Positions 1 to 8,932 of a stretch of DNA of 64,000 nucleotides are shown here, piece by piece (position 1 is the stretch's first letter; each line of letters begins with the position of its first letter). Where the stretch lies: NCBI RefSeq assembly GCF_003259895.1, contig NZ_QLME01000011.1, forward strand, positions 1 through 64,000, read 5' to 3'. Origin of the DNA: Halanaerobium saccharolyticum (GTDB lineage: Bacteria; Bacillota; Halanaerobiia; Halanaerobiales; Halanaerobiaceae). The notes beneath the pieces were generated by a model. The model was not told the origin of the DNA, searched no databases, and saw only the letters and a list, made by a program, of their open reading frames with translations. The position numbers were made by a program, and so were the translations under genes.

Positions 1-166
1 AATCCCAATTATAAGGAGTTTTTCTATTTTAAGCAAGTATTTTCGCTGAAAATAGAACTTGACTTTTCTTAAATATTTTTATGCAATGCTAGTGATATTT
101 ACTCTAAATATTTAAGTAAATATACTTATATTTTTAAAAATTATTTATTTAAATATTAATCTATTA
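1..166. other. A+T-rich gene-free edge
   Basis: This stretch is very A+T rich and has no convincing ORF, hairpin terminator or promoter. It lies downstream of the alcohol dehydrogenase gene that ends at 167. I see no stable GC-rich stem that would end that transcript. Confidence 0.5.
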
Positions 167-1333
167 TTAAAAACCTTCGTAAGCACTTTCAAAGATTTCA
201 ATTACTTCTTCTACAGTTGCCTGTCTTGGGTTAGTAGCACTACTTGCATCAGCTAAAGCATTTTTAGCTAAGGTTTCAAAGTCTTTAGGATCAACATCAT
301 CCAGTTCCTCTAAGCTTCCAGGTATACCTAAGTCTGCAGCTAAATCAACAATAGCCATAATTCCTTCATCTGCTGCTTCCATAACTGTCATACCCTCAGT
401 TTTAGCTCCTAATAACCTACCCATTTTAGCTACTTTTTCTGGTTTAGCAAGTTTATTAAAGTTTGTTACATGAGGAAGTAAAATAGCATTACAAACACCA
501 TGTGGTAGGTCATAAAATCCACCAAGCTGATGTGCCATACCGTGAACTAAACCAAGAGAAGCATTATTGAATGCCATACCCGCTAAAAACTGAGCATAAG
601 CCATTTTTTCTCTGAGTTCATAGTCAGAACCATTAGCTACAACCTTACGCAAATTCTCTCCAATCAATTCAAATGCTTTTTCTGCAGCTGAATCGGTTAA
701 AGGATTAGCAATAGTAGAAACATAAGCTTCTACAGCATGAGTAAGAGCATCCATGCCGGTATTAGCAGTTAAGGCCTGAGGTTTTTCCAGCATTAATACT
801 GGATCATTAATTGATACATTAGGTGTTACTCTCCAGTCAACTATAGCCATTTTAATATGTCTTTCTTCATCAGTTATAATACAGAAACGAGTCATTTCAC
901 TAGCTGTACCAGCTGTAGTATTAACAGCTACTAAGGGCATAATAGCTTTATTAAGTTCATTTAAGCCCTCATAATCCTGAATTTTACCACCATTAGTGGC
1001 AACAGTAGCAATACCTTTAGCACAGTCATGAGAGCTTCCCCCACCAAGTGAGACAATAACATCAACATTTTCGGAGTCTATAAGTTTTAAACCATCCTCT
1101 ACATTAGAAACAGTAGGGTTTGGCTGTACTCCATCAAAAACAACAAAATCTATACCTGCTTCTTCAAGATGATCAGTTACAGTTTCAACTATACCAATTT
1201 TAACTAATACTTCATCAGTTACAATTAAAGCCTTTGAACCATTTTGACGTTTAATATGCTCACCAATTTCACTAACTGTGTCTTTACCTAATACATTAAC
1301 TGAGGGAATAAAATATCTACTTACTTGTGCCAT
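167..1333 (-). CDS. Iron-containing alcohol dehydrogenase
   Basis: A group III (iron-dependent) alcohol dehydrogenase of 388 residues, the usual family length. These cytoplasmic enzymes interconvert aldehydes or ketones and alcohols with NAD(P)H, typically to dispose of electrons in fermentation. The sequence shows the nucleotide-binding GGGSSHD near residue 98 and the metal-site segments DALTHAVEAY and HGMAHQ followed by the histidine of DLPHG. The ATG at 1333 has a GGGTGG SD eight bases upstream. It is monocistronic, with a consensus promoter at 1395-1423. A related paralogue lies at 59381-60523 and a more distant butanol-type one at 42280-43446. The substrate (ethanol, 1,3-propanediol, lactaldehyde or other) cannot be read from the sequence. 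Confidence 0.93.
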   Translation of the reverse strand: MAQVSRYFIPSVNVLGKDTVSEIGEHIKRQNGSKALIVTDEVLVKIGIVETVTDHLEEAGIDFVVFDGVQPNPTVSNVEDGLKLIDSENVDVIVSLGGGSSHDCAKGIATVATNGGKIQDYEGLNELNKAIMPLVAVNTTAGTASEMTRFCIITDEERHIKMAIVDWRVTPNVSINDPVLMLEKPQALTANTGMDALTHAVEAYVSTIANPLTDSAAEKAFELIGENLRKVVANGSDYELREKMAYAQFLAGMAFNNASLGLVHGMAHQLGGFYDLPHGVCNAILLPHVTNFNKLAKPEKVAKMGRLLGAKTEGMTVMEAADEGIMAIVDLAADLGIPGSLEELDDVDPKDFETLAKNALADASSATNPRQATVEEVIEIFESAYEGF

Positions 1334-1394
1334 TTACTTAACCACCCTTTTTTGAATTTAGACTAAATTAAGAAAATTTAAATAAGTTGTCTAG

Positions 1395-1423
1395 ATTATA
1401 AAAGATAGAGGTCGAGTTGTCAA
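1395..1423 (-). promoter_or_regulatory. Sigma-A type promoter of the first alcohol dehydrogenase
   Basis: On the minus strand TTGACA (1418-1423) and TATAAT (1395-1400) are separated by 17 bases, a perfect consensus. GACAACT occurs at the -35 and again just downstream of the -10, so a repressor could bind there, but I cannot name one. Confidence 0.75.
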
Positions 1424-1486
1424 GAAATTCCATTAAATTATTTTTTTCACATTTTTAATTAATTTTTTCACATTAGTTTTTTTGAT

Positions 1487-2788
1487 TCAAGGACACTGAA
1501 TAACTCCGCGAGCCCAGAGGCAGTCTCCACAGACCGGAAATTCATTACCATGGCAGTCTTCTGTATTTTCTTTAGACATCTCACAGCCCGAACACTGAGT
1601 ACAGTCGGAAAAAGGAAATTCCTTAACTTTTTTGCGAAAATCTTTAAATTGCTCCTTATTCCAGATTTCTAAGAGCGATTCTTCTGTTATTTTTCCCAGC
1701 GAAAATTTATTAATATGTTTTTCTCGTTCTCTAATATAGAGGTCGTAGCTGTGCATTAAAGCAATACAGGGGCTTATCTCTCCCTGCCAGTTAACTGCAA
1801 TTGAACCATCCTCTATAAATTTACAGTAACCACGATGTGGATTAAATGGAACCTGGGTTGTGCTGATCGAACTTGATTTTCCTCCCACTGCAGATAGATC
1901 ACGGATAATATCTTCTCGCAAATCAGTTGGCGGCAGATAAATTTCAGGTCTGTGTTTAGTTCTGATTTCAGGTTGAGAGCGGCTGATAGAAAAAGAATAG
2001 AGTATCTCATCTGTCATATCTTCAGTATAGGGCAGTAAATTTGTCAGAAAAATAAATGAGGCTCCCATCCTGAAGGCAAGTTTGCGCAGATCTTTAAGTT
2101 CATCCACATTGGATTTCATTATTACATATTCAATCCCAATCTCACACTCTTTCTGTTTTTTATTCCGCAAACTGCGAAAGTTCTGTACATTTTCAATTAC
2201 AGTTTTTAAATCTGCACCGGAACGAATATCAGCCATAGTTTCCGGAGACGTTCCATCTACAGAAACTACCAGGCTATCCAGGCCGTCTTCAAGTAGGGCT
2301 TCTGCTTTTTCCTGATCCAGTAAAAGTCCATTTGTAATTATCTGAGTTTTTACTCCCAGCCGGGAAGCCAGCCCAATCATTTCTGCAATCTGAGGATGAA
2401 AAAGTGGTTCTCCAATTCCCCAGAAAGAAATTTTATCCAGCCCCTTAAAATCTTTAAGCTCCTCTATTAATTTCAAATAAGCTGCCATCTCCATAAATCC
2501 CATCTCTTCATCCCAGGAATGACGGACACAAGTCTTGCAGTTTAAGTTGCAGTCACTCGTTGGTTCAATATAAACTCTTGTCAGTCTGGGATCAGCTCTT
2601 TCGATATAGATCCCATTCTGATTAAATTGAAGCTTAACTTTAGTCCCGGAATCAAGACCTATTTTTTCATTTAATTCTTCCGGCAGTTCAAGTTTACCAT
2701 CTTTTAATTTAAGTTCCACTGCTTCCGGTAGTTCTTCCGTTAAACCAGCACTGCGCCAGAATTGTGGATTGTTGATTAAAAACTGCAT
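1487..2788 (-). CDS. Radical SAM/SPASM protein with AbrB-like N-terminus; probable tungsten-enzyme cofactor maturase
   Basis: A 433-residue radical SAM protein. Residues about 22-65 read like a SpoVT/AbrB swapped-hairpin domain (pattern of LELPEELNEKIGLDSGTKV). The radical SAM cluster motif CxxxCxxC is at Cys80, Cys84 and Cys87, followed by a glycine-rich SAM-binding stretch (WGIGEPL). The C-terminus is SPASM-like with many cysteines (CTQCSGC, CGDCLW) and ends in IQCP. The segment around TCVRHSWDE and the cysteine-rich tail resemble proteins annotated as tungsten cofactor oxidoreductase maturases, which accompany aldehyde:ferredoxin oxidoreductases. No such oxidoreductase is in the window, so this role rests on family resemblance. 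It follows the DUF438 gene by 72 bases on the same strand and may be co-transcribed. Confidence 0.7.
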   Translation of the reverse strand: MQFLINNPQFWRSAGLTEELPEAVELKLKDGKLELPEELNEKIGLDSGTKVKLQFNQNGIYIERADPRLTRVYIEPTSDCNLNCKTCVRHSWDEEMGFMEMAAYLKLIEELKDFKGLDKISFWGIGEPLFHPQIAEMIGLASRLGVKTQIITNGLLLDQEKAEALLEDGLDSLVVSVDGTSPETMADIRSGADLKTVIENVQNFRSLRNKKQKECEIGIEYVIMKSNVDELKDLRKLAFRMGASFIFLTNLLPYTEDMTDEILYSFSISRSQPEIRTKHRPEIYLPPTDLREDIIRDLSAVGGKSSSISTTQVPFNPHRGYCKFIEDGSIAVNWQGEISPCIALMHSYDLYIREREKHINKFSLGKITEESLLEIWNKEQFKDFRKKVKEFPFSDCTQCSGCEMSKENTEDCHGNEFPVCGDCLWARGVIQCP

Positions 2789-2860
2789 AATTTGCCCCTT
2801 TCTGCTGCTAAATATTTTTAGTATTAATAACTTTGTTAAATTAAACCTGAATCAACATTT

Positions 2861-4210
2861 TCACTCCCAGTCCAGCAATCTCTGTTCTCCTTCTAATTCT
2901 CTAAGTTCTGTAAGATCCTGACTGACTTCAATTGTGCCTCTGTAATTTCTATTATCATCTCTTAAAGCATAATATTCAATCAGAATAAATTTGCCCCGCA
3001 TTTGAATCCAGAAACGGGCTTTATCTTTCTCTCCTTCTTTAAAAGCAGTTAGTATTTTTTCCACAATGTGCACACTTTCCGGTGGATGACAGTTCTGAAC
3101 TGTGCGGCCGATAATAGCTTTAGAACGCGGAAAAAATCTATCGTCCGGATTGGAAAAAAATTTAACCCTGTTATTTTGATCAACATAGGTAATGTCCAGC
3201 GGTAGTTTGTTAATCATCATTTTCACTTCTTCCAGACTTAAATTACCTGTTCCCAGACCCAGCATTACACCTTCTAAAGGAATTTCTCCGGTCACAGTAT
3301 CTGATTCCATTTCCGGCAGTGAACCTGGATGAGTGTAATCGGAATCTTCTTCAGCAGAAGATCCCGGCTGCCCCTGCTTATTTAAGGCTTTCTGTTTCGA
3401 TTCTTCATTTTTTATTTTCTTTCCATTTTCGTCTTTTTTAGCAAGAATGTTTTTTTGCGGTGGTTCAATATAAACATAGCCCATCTGCATACTTTCTCGC
3501 TGGATTTGCTTCCATTCTTTAAGAGTTAAAGTTTCCATTGCTACCGGGAAAACTACATTTTCCTCTTTAAAAATCATTCTGTACATTAACATTAAAATTT
3601 CACCCAGGAGCTGTCTGATCTCCATATCAAAATTATCTCTGTTACTGAGCAAATTTAGTAATTTTTTAAGATTTTTTCGGATATCATCATGCAGTGACCA
3701 CATAACTTTTAAGGGACGATAATTCTCCCATTTTTTCTCCAGATAGGGAAAGAGAATATTTTCTTTTCTGACAAAGTGTCTATCAAATTCCTGCAGCTGC
3801 ATAGTCAAACTGCGTAAGTTTTCAATTTCCTCTTCCTTTACTGTTTCTGAATCAAATTCTATCCTTTTTATATTGTCCTTAAATTTTCGCAGCAGTTTTT
3901 CCAGTTCCCGGTTTTCGTTCATTAAATAATAAAGAGGGTGGCCTTCTTCCGGCTTATCCCACTCATATTTTTCCAGATGTGGATTTAAGACATTCATTAT
4001 TTTTTCTATATCCTCTTTGATCTCAGCCGGTTTGACACCCTTTTTGATCTGTAAATCCTCCATAGCAATCATATCATGAGGAGTTACATTTTCTATTGCT
4101 TCCTGATATTGATCAATCAGCTCTTTACCATTTTTTCCTGCCATCATTCCCATCGAAAATTCTAGTAACTGCTGAACCCGCTGCTCACTGTTATTTATAA
4201 ATTCGGACAT
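2861..4210 (-). CDS. DUF438 / hemerythrin / PAS domain protein
   Basis: A 449-residue soluble protein of three parts: an N-terminal DUF438 domain (about 1-85), a hemerythrin-like HHE four-helix region (about 90-235, with spaced His and Glu residues such as DRHFVRKENILFP and KEENVVFP that usually hold a di-iron site), a charged linker, and a C-terminal PAS domain (about 325-440). Related anaerobe proteins are thought to sense oxygen, nitric oxide or redox state; no output domain is visible, so it probably acts through a partner. The SD is GGAGG upstream of the ATG at 4210. Its neighbours are the radical SAM gene downstream and the thiamine operon upstream, from which it is separated by a terminator at 4311-4335. 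Confidence 0.85.
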   Translation of the reverse strand: MSEFINNSEQRVQQLLEFSMGMMAGKNGKELIDQYQEAIENVTPHDMIAMEDLQIKKGVKPAEIKEDIEKIMNVLNPHLEKYEWDKPEEGHPLYYLMNENRELEKLLRKFKDNIKRIEFDSETVKEEEIENLRSLTMQLQEFDRHFVRKENILFPYLEKKWENYRPLKVMWSLHDDIRKNLKKLLNLLSNRDNFDMEIRQLLGEILMLMYRMIFKEENVVFPVAMETLTLKEWKQIQRESMQMGYVYIEPPQKNILAKKDENGKKIKNEESKQKALNKQGQPGSSAEEDSDYTHPGSLPEMESDTVTGEIPLEGVMLGLGTGNLSLEEVKMMINKLPLDITYVDQNNRVKFFSNPDDRFFPRSKAIIGRTVQNCHPPESVHIVEKILTAFKEGEKDKARFWIQMRGKFILIEYYALRDDNRNYRGTIEVSQDLTELRELEGEQRLLDWE

Positions 4211-4310
4211 TAAATCCGCCTCCAGTTAATTAGTTTTAATTTTTAGTTAATTTTATTTTATCTTTTCTAGAAGTTTTTTGCAATGGCATAAGGGGTTTTA
4301 GATCGAAAAT

Positions 4311-4335
4311 AGCCAGCCCCGGTTCAGGGCTGGCT
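4311..4335 (-). terminator. Terminator of the thiamine operon
   Basis: AGCCAGCCC and GGGCTGGCT form a nine-pair G+C-rich stem with a short loop about 50 bases beyond the thiM stop. The following U-tract on the minus strand is short (ATTTT), so termination may be partial. Confidence 0.65.
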
Positions 4336-4386
4336 TAGTTTGAAAAAATTATAATGGAAATAAATAATATATTGGAAATAATAAAA

Positions 4387-5190
4387 CTACCCTAATAAAT
4401 AAATCTGATCCATAAATTCTATTTTAAATCTGGCTGGAGTATTTTCTTTTGCTGCTGCTTTTTCACCGGCAAGAGAGTAATAATAGACTGCTGTTTTAGC
4501 TGCCTCAAATAAAGATAGACCTGACTTTTTGGCTGCTGCAGCAAAAACCGCCAGAGTTGAGCCCAGCATACAGCCAGTACCAACAACCTTCCCCATCAGT
4601 GGGTGGCCTCGATTTATTTCTGCCAGCTGACTGCCCTCAGCAATTAAATCTGTTTCTGAACTGACAACAACAGCTGTATCCAATCTCTGAGCCAGCAGCA
4701 ATGCATTTTCTGCTATCTCTTCATATTCTCCTATCGACTCTACACCTTTAACCTCCGCTGTCTTTCCGGCCAGTAAAGAAATTTCTCCTTTATTTCCTTT
4801 GATCAGGTCAATTTTTAACTCAGATAATATTTGTTGAGCAGCTTCAGTTCTAAATTTCGTGGCTCCAACTCCAACCGGATCTAAAACTATGGGAATCTCC
4901 AGTTGATTTGCTCTCCTTCCAGCCTGCAGCATCGATTCCAGCTGAGCAGAAGAAATTGTACCTAGATTTAGAACTAAAGCAGAAGCATTTTCCACCATCT
5001 GGGCTGACTCCTCTGCTGCCGGGGCCATCACCGGCAGAGCTCCCCAGTTAAGTGTTAGATTAGCACAGTCATTAACAGTTACATTATTGGTAATATGATG
5101 AATTAATGGTTTTTCTGAATTGATCGTCTTTTTTATTAGCTTCCAGTTTTGAGAGAATTCTGCTGCAGTTTTATTATTTTCTGCTGACAA
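4387..5190 (-). CDS. thiM: Hydroxyethylthiazole kinase ThiM
   Basis: A 267-residue kinase that phosphorylates 4-methyl-5-(2-hydroxyethyl)thiazole, the salvage entry for the thiazole half of thiamine. Hallmarks are HHITNNVTVNDCAN near the N-terminus, VLDPVGVGAT in the middle and the catalytic GTGCMLGS motif near residue 205. The likely start is a TTG at 5190 preceded eight bases upstream by AAAGGAGG. The first 55 bases overlap the 3' end of thiE, so the two are translationally linked. It is the last gene of the thiC operon. No thiazole synthesis genes (thiG, thiS, thiH) lie nearby, which makes salvage the probable thiazole source. Confidence 0.95.
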   Translation of the reverse strand: MSAENNKTAAEFSQNWKLIKKTINSEKPLIHHITNNVTVNDCANLTLNWGALPVMAPAAEESAQMVENASALVLNLGTISSAQLESMLQAGRRANQLEIPIVLDPVGVGATKFRTEAAQQILSELKIDLIKGNKGEISLLAGKTAEVKGVESIGEYEEIAENALLLAQRLDTAVVVSSETDLIAEGSQLAEINRGHPLMGKVVGTGCMLGSTLAVFAAAAKKSGLSLFEAAKTAVYYYSLAGEKAAAKENTPARFKIEFMDQIYLLG

Positions 5191-5840
5191 TTTAGGGCCC
5201 TCCTTTTAGATTTTGCTTTTTTGATTATTTGCTTAAATTCTCGAGCTTCATTTTCTATCTTTTCCGCTTTTGTCAGAGCTGTGATCACCGAAATACAGTC
5301 AGCTCCATTTTTAATCACCTGAGGGGCATTGTTTTTATTCAGGCCTCCAATTGCTATCAGCGGTAAATCAGTATTTTTTCTAATTTCAGCCAATTTCTGC
5401 AGACCAATTCCATTTTTATCTGGGTTAAGCTGCTTAGATTTAGTTTCAAAAATTGCTCCCACTCCCAGATAATCAGCACCATCAGCCTCAGCAGCTGTGA
5501 TTTCCTGATTGAGCCAGGCAGAAAGGCCAATAATTTTATCCGGCCCCAGGATTTTGCGAGCAGACCGCAGAGGCAGGTCGCTCTGCCCCAGATGAACCCC
5601 ATCTGCATCTAGAGCCTGGGCCAGATCTACCCGATCATTGACTATAAAATTAATTCCATACTGGCGGCAGATTTTTTTAATTTGCTTTCCCAGCTGGAAT
5701 TTTTCTCTCAAAGACAGATTTTTTTCCCGCAGCTGAACCACATCCACTCCGGCAGCAGCTGCTTCTTTAACAACTTCTATAGATTTTCTGCCTGCTGATA
5801 AACTTTCTTCTGTAATTAAGTAAAGATCCCAGTTTAACAT
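5136..5840 (-). CDS. thiE: Thiamine-phosphate synthase ThiE
   Basis: A 234-residue TIM-barrel enzyme that joins hydroxymethylpyrimidine diphosphate and thiazole phosphate to thiamine phosphate. Characteristic segments are VQLREK, NDRVDLA, DGVHLGQSDLP and the phosphate-binding IGGLN near the C-terminus. About 20 extra basic and glutamine-rich C-terminal residues lie over the start of thiM and are probably not part of the catalytic core. The ATG at 5840 follows GGAGG at a slightly long spacing. Confidence 0.95.
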   Translation of the reverse strand: MLNWDLYLITEESLSAGRKSIEVVKEAAAAGVDVVQLREKNLSLREKFQLGKQIKKICRQYGINFIVNDRVDLAQALDADGVHLGQSDLPLRSARKILGPDKIIGLSAWLNQEITAAEADGADYLGVGAIFETKSKQLNPDKNGIGLQKLAEIRKNTDLPLIAIGGLNKNNAPQVIKNGADCISVITALTKAEKIENEAREFKQIIKKAKSKRRALNCQQKIIKLQQNSLKTGS

Positions 5841-5876
5841 TTTTATTTTTACCTCCTCAGATATTTTCTCTTACTG

Positions 5877-6734
5877 CTAGATAAACTTAAGAGAACTAAT
5901 AAGTTGATTATCACTCTGCTGCTGATTATTACTCTGATTTTGAAGCTGCCAGAGATGATTAACCGGGCTATTACCCTGACCAACAGGAAAATAATTTTTG
6001 ATGGCTCCGGTGATAAACTCTTTTGCCTGTCCCACTGCTTTTTCCATCTTCATTCCCCGGGCCAGATTGGAAGCAATTGCAGCGGACAGTGTACAGCCCG
6101 TCCCGTGAGTATTGCTGCTTGGAATATAATCTGCTTCAAATTCAATAAACTGACTGCCATCATAGAGCAGATCAACAGCCTTCTGCAGCTTCTTTTCTTT
6201 ACTGCTGTGGCCGCCTTTAATCAGAACATAGCTGCTGCCGTATTTGATCAATTCTTCTGCCAGATAATGAGGATCAACAGCTTCTTCTGGAGCAGCTCCG
6301 GTCAGCACCCGGGCCTCATGCAGATTGGGGGTAATAATTTCTGCCAGTGGAAAAAGTTTTTCCTGATAGGTCGTTACTGCTTCTGGTTCTAAAAGCAGAT
6401 CTCCACTGGTGGCTACCATAACCGGATCCACTACCAGATTGGAAAGGGAATATTCTTTAATTTTTAGAGCTACTTCTGCAATAATTTTACTATTGGCCAG
6501 CATACCAGTTTTCAGAGCAGAAAACTCTATATCTCTTAAAACTGATTCCAGCTGAGAAGCTACAGCTGTCACAGAAAGAGTTTTAACATCCTGAACTCCC
6601 AGAGTATTCTGAGCTGTAACTGCAGTAATTACAGAAGCACCATAAACCTGATGAACAGTCATCGTTTTCAAATCAGCCTGAATTCCGGCACCACCACCAG
6701 AATCAGAACCGGCAATTGTTAACACCTTTTTCAA
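5877..6734 (-). CDS. thiD: Hydroxymethylpyrimidine (phosphate) kinase ThiD
   Basis: A 285-residue ribokinase-fold enzyme that phosphorylates HMP and HMP-phosphate to the diphosphate used by ThiE. It shows the N-terminal AGSDSGGGAGIQAD substrate motif, TAVTAQNT, VDPVMVATSG and the catalytic NTHGTGCTLS near residue 210. The start is a TTG at 6734 with GGAG upstream. The last 20 or so residues are rich in Asn and Gln and look like a nonconserved tail. It sits between thiW and thiE in the operon. Confidence 0.95.
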   Translation of the reverse strand: MKKVLTIAGSDSGGGAGIQADLKTMTVHQVYGASVITAVTAQNTLGVQDVKTLSVTAVASQLESVLRDIEFSALKTGMLANSKIIAEVALKIKEYSLSNLVVDPVMVATSGDLLLEPEAVTTYQEKLFPLAEIITPNLHEARVLTGAAPEEAVDPHYLAEELIKYGSSYVLIKGGHSSKEKKLQKAVDLLYDGSQFIEFEADYIPSSNTHGTGCTLSAAIASNLARGMKMEKAVGQAKEFITGAIKNYFPVGQGNSPVNHLWQLQNQSNNQQQSDNQLISSLKFI

Positions 6735-6813
6735 ATTTATCAGCTCCTTTTGTTCGCTTTAATTTAATTAACCAATCTTAAAATTTATTCAGTCATTTTT
6801 CTATCTTAAAGTA

Positions 6814-7311
6814 TTAGCCTAAATCTTCAATAAATGTTAAGCTGTCAGCCTTTTCCACAGCTTTTAAGAATAAATAAGCAATAACTGCCCCTCCAGCTGC
6901 ACTCAAGGAAAAAGGAATGACAAAGAAAAAAACTGCAGAATTGCTGCCCATCAAAAAGCGGGCAATCGGATAGGCGGCTACTGCTCCCAGGAGGCCTGTA
7001 CCAATTAACTCTCCTGCCAGTGCCCAGCGCTGTTCTTTAAACTTTTGATAAAGCAATCCGGCTATTAAGGCCCCAATCATACTGCCCGGAAAGGCCAGCA
7101 GAGAACCGGTACCCAGCATATTTCTGAGCAGAGAAATTGCAAAAGCATTCCAAACTGCATAGGCTGGCCCCAGTAAAACAGCAGATAAAATGTTAATCAA
7201 ATGCTGGACCGGAAAAGCTTTTGCCACTCCCACTGGAATATAAATTAAGTGTCCGGTCATTGTTCCCAGAGCAATTAAAAGTGCAGAAAAAGTCAGTTTT
7301 TTATTATCCAT
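6814..7311 (-). CDS. thiW: ThiW, ECF transporter substrate-binding component (thiazole uptake)
   Basis: A hydrophobic protein of about 165 residues with five to six membrane segments, matching the ThiW S-component family. Such proteins bind the vitamin precursor and dock on a shared ECF energizing module, which is not in this window. Its place between thiC and thiD, in an operon with thiM and without thiazole synthesis genes, supports thiazole uptake. The ATG at 7311 is preferred over the one at 7320, because AAAGG directly abuts the earlier ATG but is nine bases from the later one. Confidence 0.85.
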   Translation of the reverse strand: MDNKKLTFSALLIALGTMTGHLIYIPVGVAKAFPVQHLINILSAVLLGPAYAVWNAFAISLLRNMLGTGSLLAFPGSMIGALIAGLLYQKFKEQRWALAGELIGTGLLGAVAAYPIARFLMGSNSAVFFFVIPFSLSAAGGAVIAYLFLKAVEKADSLTFIEDLG

Positions 7312-7342
7312 CTTAATCATCCTTTCAGAATTAATTTGATAT

Positions 7343-8629
7343 TTACTTTAATTGTTTGTCTACTATTTTCATCGCACAATAAGAACCGCACATTGTACAG
7401 GCATCTTCTGCTTTTAAAGACTGATTATGTTCTTTTCTTGACTCTCTCAATTTCTCCGGAGCCAGGGCCAGCTCAATTTGTTTTTCCCAGTCTAGTTTCT
7501 TCCTGGCTCTTGCCATCTTATTATCTCGCTCTTTTGCTCCCTTAACTCCTTTGGCAATATCGGCTGCATGAGCTGCAATTTTGCAGGCAATAACTCCTTC
7601 TCGCACATCTTGAATATCAGGTAAACCAATATGTTCAGCCGGGGTCACATAACAGAGGAAATCAGCTCCAGCCGCTGCCGCTGCAGTACCACCAATAGCA
7701 GCTGTAATATGATCATAGCCTGCTGCAATATCTGTAACCAGAGGTCCCAGAACATAAAATGGAGCTTCTTTACAGAGTTCTTTCTGCAGTTTAATATTTG
7801 TTTCAATCTGATCATAGGGTACATGTCCAGGTCCCTCTACCATTACCTGAACATCTGCTTCTCTAGCTCGATCTACCAGTTCACCCAGAACTAAAAGTTC
7901 ATGGATCTGAGCTCGATCTGTTGCATCTGCCAGACTGCCCGGACGGAGGGCATCCCCCAGACTTAAAGTTACATCATTTTTATAACAAATTTCTAAGAGA
8001 CGGTCATAATACTCAAAAAGTGGGTTTTCCTGATCATTATGCAGCATCCAGGCTGCCATAAACGAACCACCCCGGCTGACAATATCAGTTACTCTCCCTT
8101 CAGCTGCCAGATGCCTTAGAGTTTCTAAAGTCAGACCACAGTGAACTGTAATAAAATCGACTCCTTCTTCAGCCTGATCTGCAATCACTCCAAATAATTC
8201 TTCAACTTCCATTTCTATTATTCCCCGGCCGGACTTTACCGTTTCTACAGCTGCCTGGTAAATAGGCACTGTTCCTACCGGCAGTTTTGAATTGTTTAAA
8301 ATTGCCTCTCTGGTTTCTTTAATTTTATCTCCAGTTGAGAGGTCCATCACCGCGTCTGCACCAGCCTCAACAGCTGCTTTTAATTTTTCTAATTCATTCT
8401 CAATCTGATCACAGTCTTCTGAAGTTCCAAAATTAGCATTAACCTTCGTTTTTAAACCCTGACCAAAGGCTACAGCTTCCAGCTTACTGTGATTTACATT
8501 TGCCGGAATCACTATCCTTCCAGTCGCCACTTTGTCTCTGATATATTCTGCACTAACCCCTTCATTTACTGCTGCCAGTCTCATTTCTGCGCTTATCTCA
8601 CCATTTTTTGCTCTTGTTACCTGAGTCAT
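7343..8629 (-). CDS. thiC: Phosphomethylpyrimidine synthase ThiC
   Basis: A 428-residue radical SAM enzyme that rearranges aminoimidazole ribotide into hydroxymethylpyrimidine phosphate. It is the short bacterial form. Visible landmarks are [33 protein letters not shown] and the C-terminal cluster motif CTMCGSYC. The ATG at 8629 has an AAGGAGC SD. It is the first gene of the thiC-W-D-E-M operon and is controlled by a TPP riboswitch and terminator in its leader (8711-8873). Confidence 0.96.
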   Translation of the reverse strand: MTQVTRAKNGEISAEMRLAAVNEGVSAEYIRDKVATGRIVIPANVNHSKLEAVAFGQGLKTKVNANFGTSEDCDQIENELEKLKAAVEAGADAVMDLSTGDKIKETREAILNNSKLPVGTVPIYQAAVETVKSGRGIIEMEVEELFGVIADQAEEGVDFITVHCGLTLETLRHLAAEGRVTDIVSRGGSFMAAWMLHNDQENPLFEYYDRLLEICYKNDVTLSLGDALRPGSLADATDRAQIHELLVLGELVDRAREADVQVMVEGPGHVPYDQIETNIKLQKELCKEAPFYVLGPLVTDIAAGYDHITAAIGGTAAAAAGADFLCYVTPAEHIGLPDIQDVREGVIACKIAAHAADIAKGVKGAKERDNKMARARKKLDWEKQIELALAPEKLRESRKEHNQSLKAEDACTMCGSYCAMKIVDKQLK

Positions 8630-8710
8630 AATCGTCAGCTCCTTTTATTTTAAATTATTTTTAATTATATTTTTTTGATTCTACTCTTGCTTTTGAAAAT
8701 AAAGTTTCAT

Positions 8711-8757
8711 ATAAAAACAAAAAACACAGCCTCCCAACTAAGGAAACTGTGTTTAAT
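8711..8757 (-). terminator. Riboswitch-controlled terminator before thiC
   Basis: On the minus strand AAACACAG-TTTCC pairs with GGGAGG-CTGTGTTT and is followed by a long U-rich run. It lies just downstream of the TPP aptamer, so thiamine pyrophosphate should promote premature termination of the thi operon. Confidence 0.85.
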
Positions 8758-8789
8758 AACTTAAGCAATTATTTAAATAATCACTCCGC

Positions 8790-8873
8790 ACAACTCCCTT
8801 CGCTGGTATTATCCAGATCAGGTCCAAAGGGTCAAAGCATCTGCTTTATCTCAACCAAAAGGCTCCCCTGTCA
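8790..8873 (-). promoter_or_regulatory. TPP riboswitch aptamer (thiC leader)
   Basis: Read on the minus strand, the segment has the conserved THI-box parts in order: ACAGGGGAGC, a variant TTGAGA in place of CTGAGA, GACCCTTTGGACCTGATC, GGATAATACCAGCG and AAGGGA. It precedes an intrinsic terminator and thiC. Confidence 0.95.
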
Positions 8874-8932
8874 ATATTCAATTTTCTGATTAAAGCTTAA
8901 TTTTTTAACTTACTAGTTTTGCGAACTCGACA

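Noticed and set aside
5904-6392. 162-codon plus-strand frame over thiD
   Set aside because: It is antisense to a clearly conserved gene and has no SD; one of many shadow frames left out.
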